Below, in pieces: positions 33,983 through 47,147 of a DNA stretch of 64,000 bases. Every line of letters starts with the position of its first letter. Positions within the stretch are counted from its first letter, which is position 1. The translations under genes and the position numbers were made by a program. The notes below the pieces were generated by a model. That model was not told the origin of the DNA, made no database searches, and was given only the letters and a program-made list of their open reading frames with translations. Source of the DNA: Cephalotus follicularis (taxonomy: Eukaryota > Streptophyta > Magnoliopsida > Oxalidales > Cephalotaceae); contig BDDD01000323.1 in NCBI GenBank assembly GCA_001972305.1, forward strand, positions 490,451-554,450, written 5' to 3'.

Positions 33983-34554
33983 ATCATCACACAACCACAA
34001 CATCTTCACTCCACCAAGTACAAGGCGACCCATTTTTTTCTTTTAATCTGATACCATAGTTCATCCAATATCAAGGCAGCAACTTATGGCATTTCCACGG
34101 ACCTAAGGCAGCCACCATAATTAATCCAACACCAACGTAGTTGCCCACGACAACTACACCAATTACGACAACCTCTTTAGAGGTGATACTTCTCTCCTTT
34201 AATTGTCTATTAATTTCAATTTTGAGTTATTTATGAATAATTGAGTTCTTGCTATTCAATGGACTCTCTCCGAGAAAACCTATTGAATTTAAGTTTGCGA
34301 TGCCTCCATGTAGTATATATGAGTAAATTTGTTAATCTCAAATTCAAATTTGTTAATTTAAGCTTCAATCGTACCTTACGAAATTAATTTGAATAATCAG
34401 CTTAACTTTGGAAAATTCTGTTGTATGATCTAAGGAACTCATTATATTGAATGCCCATTTGATAAAAACGGACTTTGAGTATAAGAAATGTGTTTTTTAA
34501 TAAGTTAATGACATTTTTCAAGTTTTAAACTTTAAATCATGAAGTTAACAGATT

Positions 34555-34880
34555 TTCGGCTGATTTTGACAACTTGTAGCAAATCTTAAAAATTATTGGA
34601 TTTTAATGATTTCAACTTGACATTTAAGTCATTTGAGACTTGTGGAAGTAAGTTATGAGATTTAAAAACTTGATTTAATGAGTTTATGGTATAAATTCAC
34701 GCTTTCGGACTATCTCGGCAATTTAAAGGAAATTTCAATAATTTAAGGAGCTTAATGATTTTAAATCGATATTTTAGTTGTTTATAAAAGTAGTTATAAA
34801 ATTTTTAAATTGGATTTAACAAGTTTATATAAATATTGGACGTTTTCCACTAATGTCGGCCACTTGTAAGCATAAAGTGC
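34555..34880 (+). repeat. Degenerate ~145-bp tandem repeat
   Basis: Two long units and the start of a third, aligned on TTTCGGCTGATTTTGACAAC, TTTCGGACTATCTCGGCAAT and a TTTTCCACTAATGTCGGCCA variant. Each full unit ends with GATTTAAYRAGTTTAT. Unequal spacing and many differences suggest age. Confidence 0.5.
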
Positions 34881-34938
34881 ATTTCATTCATCTCATGACA
34901 TATAGTTATGCAAATGAGTTAAGTTTAAGTTCGTAATT

Positions 34939-37099
34939 GTGACACCTCAAACCTGTAGGGGGTCCGAGGCATTACCAAACGTCCTTTCGGTCATTTAAAT
35001 CCATGAGTTGGGTACTAGTAAGTCTATTCTATATAGTGAAAAAATCATGATAACTTAAAACTTTAACCATACACATGTGCATGTCCATTCAACCATTCTT
35101 AACATCAATACATTACCATCTTATATTATACAAATCATAATCCTTACGAATCATGAACATTCAATGCTTATCCTTTATTATAATACAAGTCCTTACACAA
35201 CATAAAATCCATATAATAAAACTATAATGAAAACATCACAAAAATATCCTCCATGCAATCCTGCTATCACTGATCTCTTTGTCCATGTCCGCTGCCACTT
35301 GCCCATGAACCATCCGTGCCTGAACACAATATAGGTGCCTCATCCCGAAATATGGGTTAGCCATACAACTAAGTAGGACATAACCTCATGCATAAAGAAT
35401 GAATGAACAATTTATATAAGTATATCCATGGTACACACAAACACTTTTCACGGTATAAACGTGTCATAGCATGATGCATGATAAAAATTGCGGTTAAACA
35501 ATCATGTATATAATCGTCACATACCGGCATATGCATAATTCGTTAACCTATGCATATACTCCTATTCATACATCTATCAAACAAATAAGTGGTTAGTCAG
35601 ATATATAAACTGTTCCATACCAGCATATATAAGTGGTTAACCAAGCATACCATCATTCGTAAATCCAACCCGGCATAAGCTCGAGGTCAAGAACATCTAG
35701 TCCCTACCGCCGGACCAATAGGAGCTCACTAGAGCTAGTTGCCTACAAGTGAACTTATAAGAGCTCAACTAGTTATAGATCCATACAATCATTCATAAAA
35801 CCATAGCATGCCCCCCCTAAAGGTGGCACAAGCTCAAGACCTAGACATCTGGTACCTACTAGTGGACCAATAAAAGCTCACTACACCTAACCGATAGGAG
35901 TTCAACCAGTCATGCAATCCATACCCTATCCATGCATGAGTATAAACCCCCCTGAAGGCAGCACAAGCTTAAGGTTTATACACCTAGTCGCCTACCGGTG
36001 GGCCGATAGGAGCTCAACTAGAATTGGTTGACTATTGGTAAACCAATAGGATCTCAACCAATCACATAGCATAAGTAACTCTAGCAGAGGGATCAGTCGA
36101 CTGTAGATTGACGCCTCATACCTGTCTAGTACTTACCGTTCACTCTATGGTGAACACATCTATAGACTTTCTATTAATCCTTTACTAGGCCATGCTAGAA
36201 AACACTTTTAAAGAATCAGTCACTCAATGTAAAGTATGTTTACATAGGTTAGATTCAATTAGAAGGTTCTCGAAGAAGATCGTTTGAGAGAAACAAGTGA
36301 AAGGTCTCAAACGAGCTACTTCGGAGAAAACTTCTGTAAAACTTTACTTTTCAAAACCCTTTTGTACATTTGATCAAATCTTTGTTAAAACATTTGAAAA
36401 TGTGTCAAAACATGTTTAAGATACTCTCATTTAAGTCTTGGAAGACTTCTATTGAAAACTGTTCAAGAAATAAGTGAAAACAACACTTTTGGATGAAACT
36501 AGTCGACTAATTTCATAATTAGTCAACTAAGTTGCTCAGAAACGCGATCCAATTTCTAGAATTAAGAACATAGTTGACTAATTTCATAATTAGTCGACTA
36601 ATAGATTGTTTTCTGCAGAAAGCCGACAATAGGCCCCTCAGCCAATTTCCAATTTTGAAGGTCTTCCTCAAATCTGTTTGAAACAAAACTTTGAGAATAA
36701 TATAGACATGTCCATTACCAACATACATTTGGACCATCTTAAGGTCACTAGATCTGAAAAGGGGCAAAATAGATTAAAAGGTCCATTTTCAATGAAAAAC
36801 TCATTTTAATCCATTTTAATAAGTTCTAATCAATCATATCACATACATAGCCAAATACTCACCAAATGCAATACAATTCATGTATATATAAAGTAATAAA
36901 TCATTCCAAATGCATTTTAGATACATAAATTTCATACCTAAACACTTTGGAGCTTCAACCAATGAATCTATCAGATAAAGGAGGAGAAACTCAAGTATCT
37001 ACTTTCTATCAACTACCCCTTATTTTCATGATCATTTAGGCTCCAATTTTGCAAAGTTTGGAGGAGATTTAGTAGAGAGAGGGAGAGACAGAGAGGAGA

Positions 37100-37145
<46 letters not shown>

Positions 37146-37250
37146 AGAAAATAAAGAAGAAAAGAGAAATAAGCTTCCATTTATATGTCTTCTAAGTTTT
37201 CTCTCAAAAACTCAAAACGCTCACATCTCTCATATGCAACTAGCTACCCA
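34939..37250. repeat. LTR F (Gypsy type), right end replaced by Gypsy C
   Basis: Starts TGTGACACCTCAAACC at 34939, a common Gypsy LTR terminus. It is non-coding. It carries GGGTTAGCCATACAACTAAGT near 35350, the same phrase type found in the other Gypsy LTRs, four short AGTCGACTAA-type motifs (about 36500-36605), and an AG microsatellite (37114-37140). Gypsy C coding sequence starts at about 37255 on the plus strand. No internal region of its own is seen. Confidence 0.6.
37114..37140 (+). repeat. AG microsatellite
   Basis: An AG run of about 13 units at the end of a longer GA-rich tract (37070-37145) in LTR F. Confidence 0.9.
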
Positions 37251-37254
37251 CATA

Positions 37255-38930
37255 TTATGTCGAACATGCGTCAGAGAAAGTGGTTGGAGTTTCGGAAGGA
37301 TTATGATCTAAATATTCAGTACCACCCTAGTAAAGCAAATGTGGTAGCTGATGCTCTTAGTAGGAAGAGTTTTGGGAGTGTAGTGGCTTTGCTTACTCAG
37401 CCGTAGTTGATATCAGACATGGAACGTTTGGACTTGAATTTGTTTGTTCGGGGTTCTGGAGGTTATATGGCTGGTATGAATATAGAACCTACTCTTATAT
37501 CTCGGATTAAGGCGGCTCAGAGTGATGATGGTGAGTTATGGGCCTAAGTCCAGAATGTTGATGAGGGTAAGCAGTCAGAGTTTTGTGTGGATGAGCATGG
37601 TGTCATATGGTTGGGTAGACGGTTGTGTGTGCCGGATGATCCTACTATTAGAGAAGTCGTTTTGTCTGAGGCACACAGTTCTTCATTTTTTATACATCCT
37701 GATTCTACAAAAATGTATAGAGACTTGAAGAAAAACTTCTGGTGGAATGGAATGAAGCGGGATGTAGCCGAATTTGTTGGGAGGTGTCTGGTCTGTCAGC
37801 AAGTCAAGATTGAGCACCAGCGAGTTAGTGGATTGTTACAGCCCTTGGAGGTTCCAGTATGGAAATGGGAGAGCATAGCAATGGATTTTGTTACAGGTTT
37901 GCCAAGAACTTTCAGGAGGAATGATGCTACCTGGGTAGTAGTGGATCGATTGACCAAATCGGCTCACTTTTTGGCCATCCGAGAGGATTTCTCTGTGGAC
38001 TATTTGGCAGAGGTTTTCCAGCGGGAGATAGTGAGACTTCACAGGACACCTGTATCCATTGTATCGGATAGGGATCCCCATTTCACTTCGCGGTTTTGGA
38101 AGGGATTTCAGAAGGCATAGGGTACGAGGCTCAATTACAGTACAGCTTTCCATCCACAGACAGATGGGCAGTCTGAGAGGACCATCCAGACTTTAGAGGA
38201 CATGTTGAGGTCTTGTGCTTTAGAGTGGACTGGAAACTGGGATGAGTATTTGAGCTTGGTGGAGTTTGCATATAATAACAGTTGGCATGCTATTATTCAG
38301 ATGGCTCCGTTTGAGGCTTTATATGGGAGGAAGTGTCGAGCTCCGACGTGTTGGGATGAAGTAGGAGAAAGGTATTGAGGGACCCGAGCTAGTTCAGATC
38401 ACTACTGATAAAGTGACTCTGGATAGGGAAAGTTTAAAGGCAGCTCAATCTCGACAGAAGAGTTATGCAGATAGACATCGGAGGGACTTGAAGTTTAAAG
38501 CAGGTGAACACATGTTTTTAAAAGTTTCGCCTTGGAAAGGAGTCCGTCAGTTTGGATTGAAAGGGAAGTTGAGTCCTCAGTTTATAGGACCATTTGAAGT
38601 TCTGGAAAAGGTTGGCGCAGTTGCATATCGGTTAGCTTTGCCTCCACAGTTAGAACATGTCCATAACGTGTTCCATGTGTCTATGTTGAGGGGTTATCAA
38701 TATCATCCCCTGCATGTAGTCCACTATCCTTTGGACAGGATTCGACAGGATTTATCTTGTGAGGAGGAGGCTGAAGCCATTCTGGATCGACAGGAGCGGG
38801 TTGCATGAAGCAAGACCATTCCTTTTGTCAAGGTCTTATGGAAGAACCATTCTGAGAGTGAGGCTACATGGGAGTTGGTGGAGCATATTCAGGAAGAATA
38901 CCCTTGCTTGTTTATTTAAGGTATGTGGTT
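37255..38930 (+). mobile_element. Ty3/Gypsy chromovirus C, RNase H end to integrase
   Basis: Plus strand: the RNase H end ([20 protein letters not shown], then [15 protein letters not shown], 37260-37370), the integrase zinc-binding region (RCLVCQQVKIEHQ, near 37790), the integrase core (AMDFVTGLPRTFRRNDATWV and IVSDRDPHFTSRFW, 37880-38110; [18 protein letters not shown], 38150-38200), and the C-terminal region (SPWKGVRQFGLKGKLSPQFI, about 38530) with a chromodomain-like end (about 38820-38900). Only the 3' half of the element is here. Broken, with a few breaks. The polypurine tract and 3' LTR follow. Confidence 0.92.
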
Positions 38931-38959
38931 TTTTATGATTTAGGAACGAAATCTTTTTT

Positions 38960-38972
38960 TAAGGGGGTGGAG
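38960..38972 (+). promoter_or_regulatory. Polypurine tract of Gypsy C
   Basis: AAGGGGGTGGAGA lies directly before TGTAATACCC, the LTR start, the normal second-strand primer arrangement. Confidence 0.88.
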
Positions 38973-41594
38973 ATGTAATACCCTGTCTGTCCATGTGTAA
39001 AATTTTTGGACCTTTTGAATTGTTTTTGTGGGTTGCCTATTTATTTTTGGGTATGTGAATTATCCACTTTGGTTTTGTCTTTGGCTGGGCTAAGTTGCTT
39101 CTAGCCTTGGGCCATTGGATAATGATTTGTACATTAGTAAAGGAAGTTATAAAACTTTTTCTACTTATTTTATTTTATTTTCCTTCTTTTCCTTTTCTGT
39201 CTTTTCTCTCTCTCCCATCTCTCACTTACTCTCTCCCAGAACGCCTCTCTCCCATCTCTCACTCACTCTCTCCCACACGTCTCTCTCTCCCACACATCTC
39301 TCCCTCAAACTCTCACTTTCCCCACATCTCTCCATATTTCTCTCCCACGTCTCCTTCTCTCTCTCCTTACTGATGTGTTTTAAACGTTGCCACCTTCTCA
39401 TTTCTCTATCTCCTTCGTCTCTCTCTTGCTCCTGGACGCCATAGCTGGACAAGCCCCATAGAAATTCTTGTGTTGTCTCCACAGTTCTACACCATTTCAG
39501 GTTTGTTCATGATGCTTTGGCTTAAGAAATTCATTTTTTGGTTGACATGCACTTACAGGCAGTTAGGTTTTTATTCTCTTTCTCCCTACTCTATTTTAAT
39601 GCCAACCATCCTCTTGCCATTCGTCTCTCTCTTTTGGATCAGCCTTAATAGTCAGCTTCTGGATTACCTTGCGTTCTCTCACTGTTTTTGCATCATATTC
39701 AGAATTAGCCGCTGCCACATAGCTTCTGGATTCTTGGCGCTGCTTCCATAACTTTTGCATCGTCATCAGGTTTGTCCCTCCATATTTTAGTTTAAAGGTT
39801 TGTTGTGCTTTGATGTCAAAACCAGATTTTAAATATGTAGGCTGTTACATTTTTTTCCCTTCGTCCACCTGGGGTTCAATCACCAATTACAGAAACTTTC
39901 TTTGTTTCCTGAGTTTATTCTAACAGCCCCTGGGAGTCTTGTATAGGTTGGTTTTTGATGAGCTAGTGTTTGATATCTTGTTTTTAATCAGTTAAACGTG
40001 CAAGGTTAAACCGTTCCTTTAGGTATGATGACCACCGTCTGCACATCTCCCATGTTTCCTCGTGTTCTTTGTTTTCAGTTTTGGTGTTATATGTTGTTGT
40101 GGTTCTTTGTTTGGTTAATCTATTGACACCAGACAGAAAGTATCGTAGAAACATTAGACTCCTTTGTTAAGCTCAATCTGCCATTGCCATGAGGTATGTT
40201 CACTGGTGCTGTAATGCACGAAAGCGTCCAAGCCATTCCAACGAGAATTTCCATTTTTTTGTCATTAATTTCTGATTTAATGTCACAAATAGTTCAAGCC
40301 CTCATAAGTATTATGTTATTTCTTTTAGATAATCGTAACAATCGGGGTGCGGTCTAAAGGTCTACCGATTTATTCTTAAAGTTAATTTTCTAATCGCACA
40401 AGGTACGGATACTATCGTTCTTTGGCTATTCTAATCTGATTTCATTGAAGCAATTCAGTTTTTACTTTATGATTTTATTGAAATGAATTTCTCGTTGTTG
40501 GATATTCGGTTTTATCTTGAGTAAAGTCTGTTTTATTACTAAGTTAATATCACTGATTTTACAATTAGAACATGGTTTTCACCATCAAAAATATGTTAAA
40601 TGGACATAACCTCTACCATCGAAAGTATGTTAATTTTCAGATACAGATATGATTAAGATTTCAGATATGATCAAGAATTGTTAGGAAAATCTGTTTATGT
40701 TTTAAATTGTTTTAGATTAAAACAATGTTTTAGCATAATAACATACAGAGGAAAACTTACCTATGAGGTATCATGGCATGTTCCTTTGGCACGGAGGACA
40801 TGACACCTACCGTGGCGGTGTGATCGGTCTACGGCGTCTCTTTTTATATATATCATGAGAGTAGGGTATGGATCTATTTGAGGCGTATGAGTCGACTCTA
40901 GTTATTATCAGATTCATATTTGGGATCGATTATATAGTGTCGTACACGTCTTTCCGTCAGAGCATTGGGCCTCGTGAACCCCTTGCACCTATATATATAT
41001 GTACATCAGATCTCTGTTATGGAATTATGAAAATTGCATAAAGTTATGACTTATAAATTCATGTTATTCGAAAGATTTGATGCTATGCTATTCAGAAAGT
41101 TATGGAAATTTTATAACTGTTTTATTTAAATATTCTGCTTTACATTATGAAAGAATATTTAACTATGTTATTTTCTGATTTTAAAGTTCAGATAATTGTT
41201 TACTGTTTACTGTTTTATATTCCTTATCAGTACTAAGGTTTGCTCAGCCTAATTTTTTTTTCATGTGGTAGGTTATCAAGAGCATCGGAGAAATGTGGGA
41301 TGAGTGATGTCCACTTATGTCTGAGGATCATCTAGGAGATTGGTCCGTTTATGTTTTTGTTGTCTTATGGTCATGTTAGGGCCTGTCTTTTGAACAATGT
41401 TATGTTTTTCAGATTATGACTTCGGATTATTATTTTGGTTTCTGTTAAAAGTTTTAGACTATGTTTTTAGACTATGAAATGTTATGCTTAGACCACCACG
41501 TATTTGGAATAAAAATAAGTTTATGCTTGAGTTCTTGTTTAGATGTGTTATGTATTATGACCTGTAAGGGCTCCCACCGTTTGGGGGTGTTACA
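38973..41594 (+). repeat. 3' LTR of Gypsy C (about 2.6 kb)
   Basis: Runs from TGTAATACCCTGTCTG at 38973 to GGGGGTGTTACA at 41594, terminal sequences that form a short inverted repeat. It contains a pyrimidine-rich leader (39170-39430) and, near 41236-41273, TACTAAGGTTTGCTCAGCC followed by a T-rich run and TAG. That resembles a branch point and 3' splice site. No 5' LTR is in the window, so the flanking duplication cannot be tested. Confidence 0.82.
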
Positions 41595-42085
41595 ACAATC
41601 ATTTCCATAATATCTCTATACCATGGCAATATGATGCAATATATGCTAAAGATAGTAGAGGTCATTTCGGGGCATACGGTAATAGAGTTTATGATTCTGT
41701 TTAGTAGTTGAGGATGCAATTCACAAGGTCAGTCTAAGAGGATGCGAATAGAATTAGCTCGCCTTACCCGATAGCATTGTGAGTAAGACTTTTGGCTATA
41801 TTAGCCATATTAGGTTTCAAATCCTGCTTTTATGTTTAATTAATCGTATTTCAGTTTAAGTTTAACGCATTTTAAATTATATTGATTTTTAATTGATAAA
41901 TTGTTCTTATATATATTCAACAAATCTGTGAATACGTTTACTCATGCTTTAAAAGGTTTAAAAGTATGATTTTGAACATTTTTAAATAGAAAAGCTTGGT
42001 TTTAACAAGTTTTTGATAGTTTTTTTATATATTTGTGACCTCCTAATGATATTAACGGTTTACTTTGCTCTTTAGGGGTCAGGCC
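41595..42085. other. Short unassigned AT-rich stretch
   Basis: No coding, RNA or terminal features recognised. It lies between the end of the Gypsy C LTR and the TGTCACACG start of LTR E. It is similar in composition to 34200-34938. Confidence 0.6.
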
Positions 42086-42501
42086 TGTCACACGCCGAAC
42101 CGCGGGAAAACCTACAAGGTCTGACACGTGATATTCCATCAATTCAATCCATACATATCATATTCCAAAACATGTTGCAAATTTAAAACTTTAAATACCA
42201 TATGCATGCAGAATATAACATCAATATTCAAAGACAAGCCCAACCATATCCGTGACATCAACATACAAATCTTAAGCGCTGCCATAAGCCGGCAGGTCAA
42301 AAACTGAAATACAAATGTCTCTTATGCATCCAATTTTACACACAAGGTAGATATCAAAATCTAAACCGCTGACCAAGATCCTTCAGAAAGCTCGGTCCGT
42401 TACGAGCTGCTTCACTACGGTGCACCACCTGGACCTGGACCTAAACCTGACCCATTACGAGAATGGGTCAACAACCAATGGCTGTGTAGGCTACACTATA
42501 T
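42086..42501. repeat. LTR E, left part, split by Copia C
   Basis: Starts TGTCACACGCCGAACCGCGG, a Gypsy-type LTR terminus. It is interrupted at TATAT (42497-42501) by the Copia at 42502-55475 and resumes at 55481 after the second TATAT. Confidence 0.65.
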
Positions 42502-45031
42502 TGTTAGGCTAGGGGTGTCCTTGTATGCCACGATATGGCTCGTTGTTAGTACATATACACTCTTGATTTATAAAATTTTGAATTCCATTCATATTACATG
42601 TGCAAATTTATTTATTGGCAAGGCTATGTGGCTTACCCCAACCAACCAAAAGGAATAGACTAATTATTTGTAATTAACTGTATGTCATATATCTCCCTGT
42701 CACACTAAAGGGTTGGATCTCGTGCCAAGTAGGCTATGAGAATGAGATCCTTACTCCCTGTGACAAATGTTCAAAGTCATAGGTTCACTTTCTTTGGGCC
42801 ATTGTTGAACCGCGAAGACTTGTCACATTAAGCTTGCTCCCGGGTTAGTAATGGAGGATGGTTATCTCGTAGCCATTTGGGTTTATCCCTAAAGCTAAAT
42901 GTGAGGTGTATGCTAGAGAGCATGACACTGAACAGACCAACCAATAGGAAACCTATTTGTATAGTCAATACCCAATGTCAATAGGATTCCTATGGTCTCG
43001 GTAGTGTATAGTCTATGGTGGCTAGTAGGTTTATAGCCTGCGTTGTCTCCTTTGACCTGAGCGGCTGGCATGCATTGTGTAGTGACTACTTGCATTTGAT
43101 TTCTGCCTTCCCCAGCACTAGCCACGTGCTGGCAAAAGGGTTGTCTTTGGGTCTTGTGGGAGCTGCATTGAGATGTATGAGCTAGTGCGAAATAGGGGAT
43201 CGTAATACCCGGGAAGAGGGTGACTGGTTCTATTTATCTATGTACGTTGTAGACTTAAAAGTCCTGATTAGGCATAAGTGGACTGGGAACGAGAGGTTCC
43301 CGTGGGAAGTCTACCGATAGTCTCAGTGCGATCATAGATTCAGAGTTATCACAGCAACACTAGGGGTGACATTCATCCAAACCCTAGGTTGTGATCGAAG
43401 CCAATTATCACGAGGGAAACATGACACATATGCCAATTACTGGATAAAGCAACTGGCTATTCGGACCATGATTGATAGACGTGGTAATACACAGATCCGG
43501 GGGGTGACTGGCGCTCACACCGGGGCTGTTTTGATAGTCGGTGACTATTGGAATGGTCATACCAGAAATCAGGATGTTCTGAGAATTTATCATCCTACTA
43601 CAGAACGACAGGCTTTCAGGTCCTGCTCGACTTTGAATAGGTTGATATGTGGTGGAACACATGCCATTTAGTGAAAGGACAATATCAGGAAAGATGTTGC
43701 TTTGCTATCAAGTATTTCATTTGATGGATTTAGGTCCATGCAATGCCATGATGAAATATTCCATGCAGAGGGTTTTAAAAATTGAAAAGATTGTCTCATG
43801 TTTGTTTTAGGCGTCGACGCCATGGAGAGCATGCGTCAACGCCATGTCTAGTTGAGTCGATGGGCTTTAACGTCATGAAGAGCATGCGTTGACGCAATGA
43901 AAACCATTAGCTTAAATGTCGACGTCATGAAGAGCATGTGTCACGCCATAACTAGATTGAGTCCCTGGACGTTAATGCTATGGAGAGCAATGGGTTGACG
44001 CTTCGAAAACTAGTGACGTATGCGTTGAAACTATGATGTTTATACGTTGACGCTAAGACAAAAAGAGACTACGCACCTGTTTCATCTTATCGTTAGCGTT
44101 GACACCAAGATAGAATGAGGTGCATGGTGTTGTCGCCATCTTGGATGACACACGGCATCTCACAAGAATTGAGAGAAGTTGGTGTGACTTTTTGGGATAA
44201 AGTAGAGAGAGAAGTCAAACATTATAAATAGCTAATGACAAGAGGTCAAAGCTTACACAACATATTTTACCTTTTCTATCTCTCTCTCTCTCTTCTTCCT
44301 TGCAGTCTCTCTTCTTTCTTCTGCTACCGTACTCGTCGATGCCATTGCCTACGCGTTGATGCCCAAAACGCCTGGTTCGTTTTGCAGCCATTTTCAACCC
44401 TCCTTTCACCACTCAAAGTTCATAATAGTTGGAGATAACTTGTACACTACATCTTATCTTTACCTAGAGTGATTTAGTGTAGGATAAACACTTGGCTTGC
44501 ATCTTCCTTATCCGTGGCTTAAGGAGGAGCTTGGAGTTCTTGGATTTAAAGAGTAAAGGGAGATTGACTTGAAGGAAGGAGTCTGCACCTTGGTAAGAAT
44601 CGCTTCTCTTCTTGTTCTTGTGGCTGTGGCAGCGGGTTATAGCTAGGGTTTGAGAACCCTAGCCGAACCCCTTGCCCTCTTGGTGGTTTGCTTATCATCC
44701 CTTAGGGTTAGGGATGTTTGGGTTTGGGTTGATTGGACTCTTGGCTAGGGTTTGTGTGTTTCCTTGTGAGTCTCCTCTTGGAGTCCATTTCTAGGGTTTA
44801 TGGCAACCCTATCATTTTGACCCGTTTTACCCTATGCTTGGTTTTGGTTTTGGTTTGATTGGTTGTTCAATTAGGGTTCCTTGGCACTCATTGGGGCAAT
44901 TCAAACTTAGATTAGGGCATCCCATTGCTTGGAGATTAATCGATTGGATGAAATTTAAAATTAATCAGCCCAAAACCCTAATGTCCGGATTGTATGTCAT
45001 TTTTCCGCTGCGCTTGAGCCCATTCCAAACA
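42502..45031 (+). repeat. 5' LTR of Copia C
   Basis: Runs from TGTTAGGCTAGGGG to CATTCCAAACA, directly before AG and the primer site. It carries GCGTCGACGC/GCGTTGACGC repeats (43810-44060), a TC microsatellite (44277-44293) and a donor-like CACCTTG/GTAAGAA near 44592. Confidence 0.92.
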
Positions 45032-45033
45032 AG

Positions 45034-45046
45034 TGGTATCAGAGCC
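45034..45046 (+). promoter_or_regulatory. Primer-binding site of Copia C
   Basis: TGGTATCAGAGCC, complementary to initiator methionine tRNA, two bases after the LTR end. Confidence 0.93.
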
Positions 45047-46379
45047 ACCTAATTGACTTCAATTAGACCTCAATTTGATGTTTAGTGGATTGGAGATTGC
45101 ATATGTGCTTTGGCCGATTTGTTGCATCCCTACGTTTAGTGGGAGTTGAAATCGACGAACCATTGAATGTCAGATTGTTACGTGTTTATTCAATTATATA
45201 TCGTTTATATTTTTGAATTTCTTATGCATGCTGGTAGGTTTGGGACTCGGCCTAGCTTTGTGTTTTCTTATGTGAATGATTTAATTGCTTTGTTACATTC
45301 ATGGAATTCAATCGGTTTGTAATAAGGCTGCCTGCTTGCGCAGTATTTACTCTTGTTCTTTTTCTTAGAGTAGAATTCTCTTCTCCCTCAATTATATTTC
45401 TTTTCATTTAAATGTACTATGGTTGTAATTTGAAGAAAGGAGATCCATAGAGATTGAAGAGAAGATCAAGAAGATTACAAGACCAGTTGAAGGTCATGTA
45501 TGCGTGGTAGCAATTGTAACAGAGTTGAATTAAATTTGTACACCTAGGAGACCTAGTGGTCACGTTGGCTCACGTGATCACTAATAGCTTTAGTCCCAAG
45601 TCAGGCCAAATTTAGGGTGCATGAGATGGATGTTTTCCTTTAACAATCCAAACACGTTCAAGCATGTTTAGCCGTCCAAATGGATTGGAAGATTAAAATT
45701 AATCTAAAACGGCTTTGGTAATTTGATAAAATTGATGAGACCAAATCCCTCCGACTTGCAAATAATAAGTCCATAAGCGGTGAGGCATATGGCTTCCATG
45801 TCGTTGGCCTTCCACAATCATCGTTAAATAGTGTGGATATATTGGGGATGACACTGTAAAATCAGAGGTCCCCCGTATGACCATTTCTGTTCAATTTCAG
45901 TGTGAGGTACACTGGAAGGAAATGACTTTGTTTTGGCATCTGGACATCGATACGTGTGGGTGCTTCAAAACAACTTAACTTCTTTGAGGGTTATGGGTTT
46001 GACTTATACCTGGATCATATGGTTTGCACAGCGAAAGTTTGGACCATATGGGCTGGGAGGCCCAATCTTGTATCGGATCTTACATTTTGGGCAAGATGTC
46101 CTAATGTAAATTGGTATGCATACCTACCTATTTAGGTATTATGGTTTGCACGGAGAAAGTCGGGACTATAGTATGCTGGATAGAATCCGATCCCCACTAG
46201 GAAGCGAGAGGCTTCCCGAATTCCACATGGGGGTGTAGGATACGATTAGAATAGTGGGAGGAGTCATAATTACAAAAGACCAAGTATTATGGTAATAATA
46301 TAAATGGAATGTTTTGCTAATTAAACTCTCTTTTGTTTCCTCTTTTATAGGTTGCTAGTTATCACCATATTCTACTACA
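45047..46379 (+). other. Untranslated leader of Copia C
   Basis: 1.3 kb between the primer site and the gag start. No supported ORF. Presumably leader RNA with packaging signals. Confidence 0.7.
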
Positions 46380-47147
46380 ATGTCAGTTAGCACAGCACTT
46401 TCACGAGTTCTTGAAACAAACAAGCTTACGGGTCCTAACTTCTTGGATTGGCAGCGCAACCTGCGCTTAGCACTCACAACCATGAAGCTTGCTCATGTCA
46501 AGACTGAGAGCCCGCCTAAACTAAAAGCCAACCCGTCAGATGAGCTTAAGGAAAATAGGGCCAAATGTTTAGATGAGGACAAGCAAGCTCGTTGCCTAGC
46601 AATTTCGGGTATGGTCCGGGAATTGCAAAGACAACACGAGAAGCTTGATACCCTAGGAGCCATACTTCTCCGTCTTCAGGAGTTGTACGGATCCAGGTCA
46701 AGGACCGAGAGGTTTAACTTGTCCCGTCAGCTCTTCTGTATGAAGATGGCCGAGGGATCTTCAGTCCATGCCCATGGATTGAAGATGATTGATCTTCTCG
46801 AGCAGCTGCCTCAATTAGACCTTACCATGGACAATGATTTCTACAATGAGCTGGTGCTTTCATCTATCCCTCGATCATACTCCCAGTTCATCACAAATTT
46901 CCACATGAACAAGGTGGATACTAATCTGTCTAAACTTGTTGAAATGCTTCGTACGGTCGAAGCCGACATGGACCACCGGAGGTCCAAGTCGAATGTGATG
47001 TTTCTTCCTTCTACTTCTTCCCGGACAACTCCAAGAGGGAGCGGATCGAGAGGATCCACATCAAAGGGCAAGGTGCCCATGAAACCTAAAGGGAAGAAGA
47101 AGAAAGGGAGAAAAGCATCTGTGTCGGCGGGGCCAGCTGCTGGGGGA
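46380..47147 (+). CDS. Copia C gag, part before the nested LTR
   Basis: The Met at 46380 begins MSVSTALSRVLETNKLTGPN, followed by FLDWQRNLRLAL, the standard start of Copia gag (UBN2/DUF4219 type). It continues through LRLQELYGSRSRTERFNLSR to a basic, Gly/Ser-rich tail (about 47000-47130). The usual zinc knuckle is not before the insertion; a CFYYGKHGHW-type box lies after it, near 49680. The frame is open up to the insertion point. Confidence 0.88.

Larger units (their letters stand above)
33327..34938. other. Unassigned AT-rich DNA with simple and degenerate repeats
   Basis: No protein or RNA gene is supported. It contains a CT microsatellite (33959-33982). From about 34555 to 34880 there are two to three diverged tandem units of about 145 bp sharing TTTCGG...GGCAA/ACTTGT, TTAATGATTT and GATTTAA(C/T)(A/G)AGTTTAT phrases. 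Possibly old LTR or untranslated remnants. Confidence 0.6.

Noticed and set aside
39095-39482. Ser/Pro/Leu-rich plus-strand and Arg/Glu-rich minus-strand frames
   Set aside because: Both arise from the pyrimidine-rich leader of the Gypsy C LTR.
43366-43671. 101-codon plus-strand frame in the Copia C 5' LTR
   Set aside because: The matching 3' LTR does not keep it in the same form, it overlaps no known domain, and a reversed counterpart occurs in the nested LTR as non-coding DNA.
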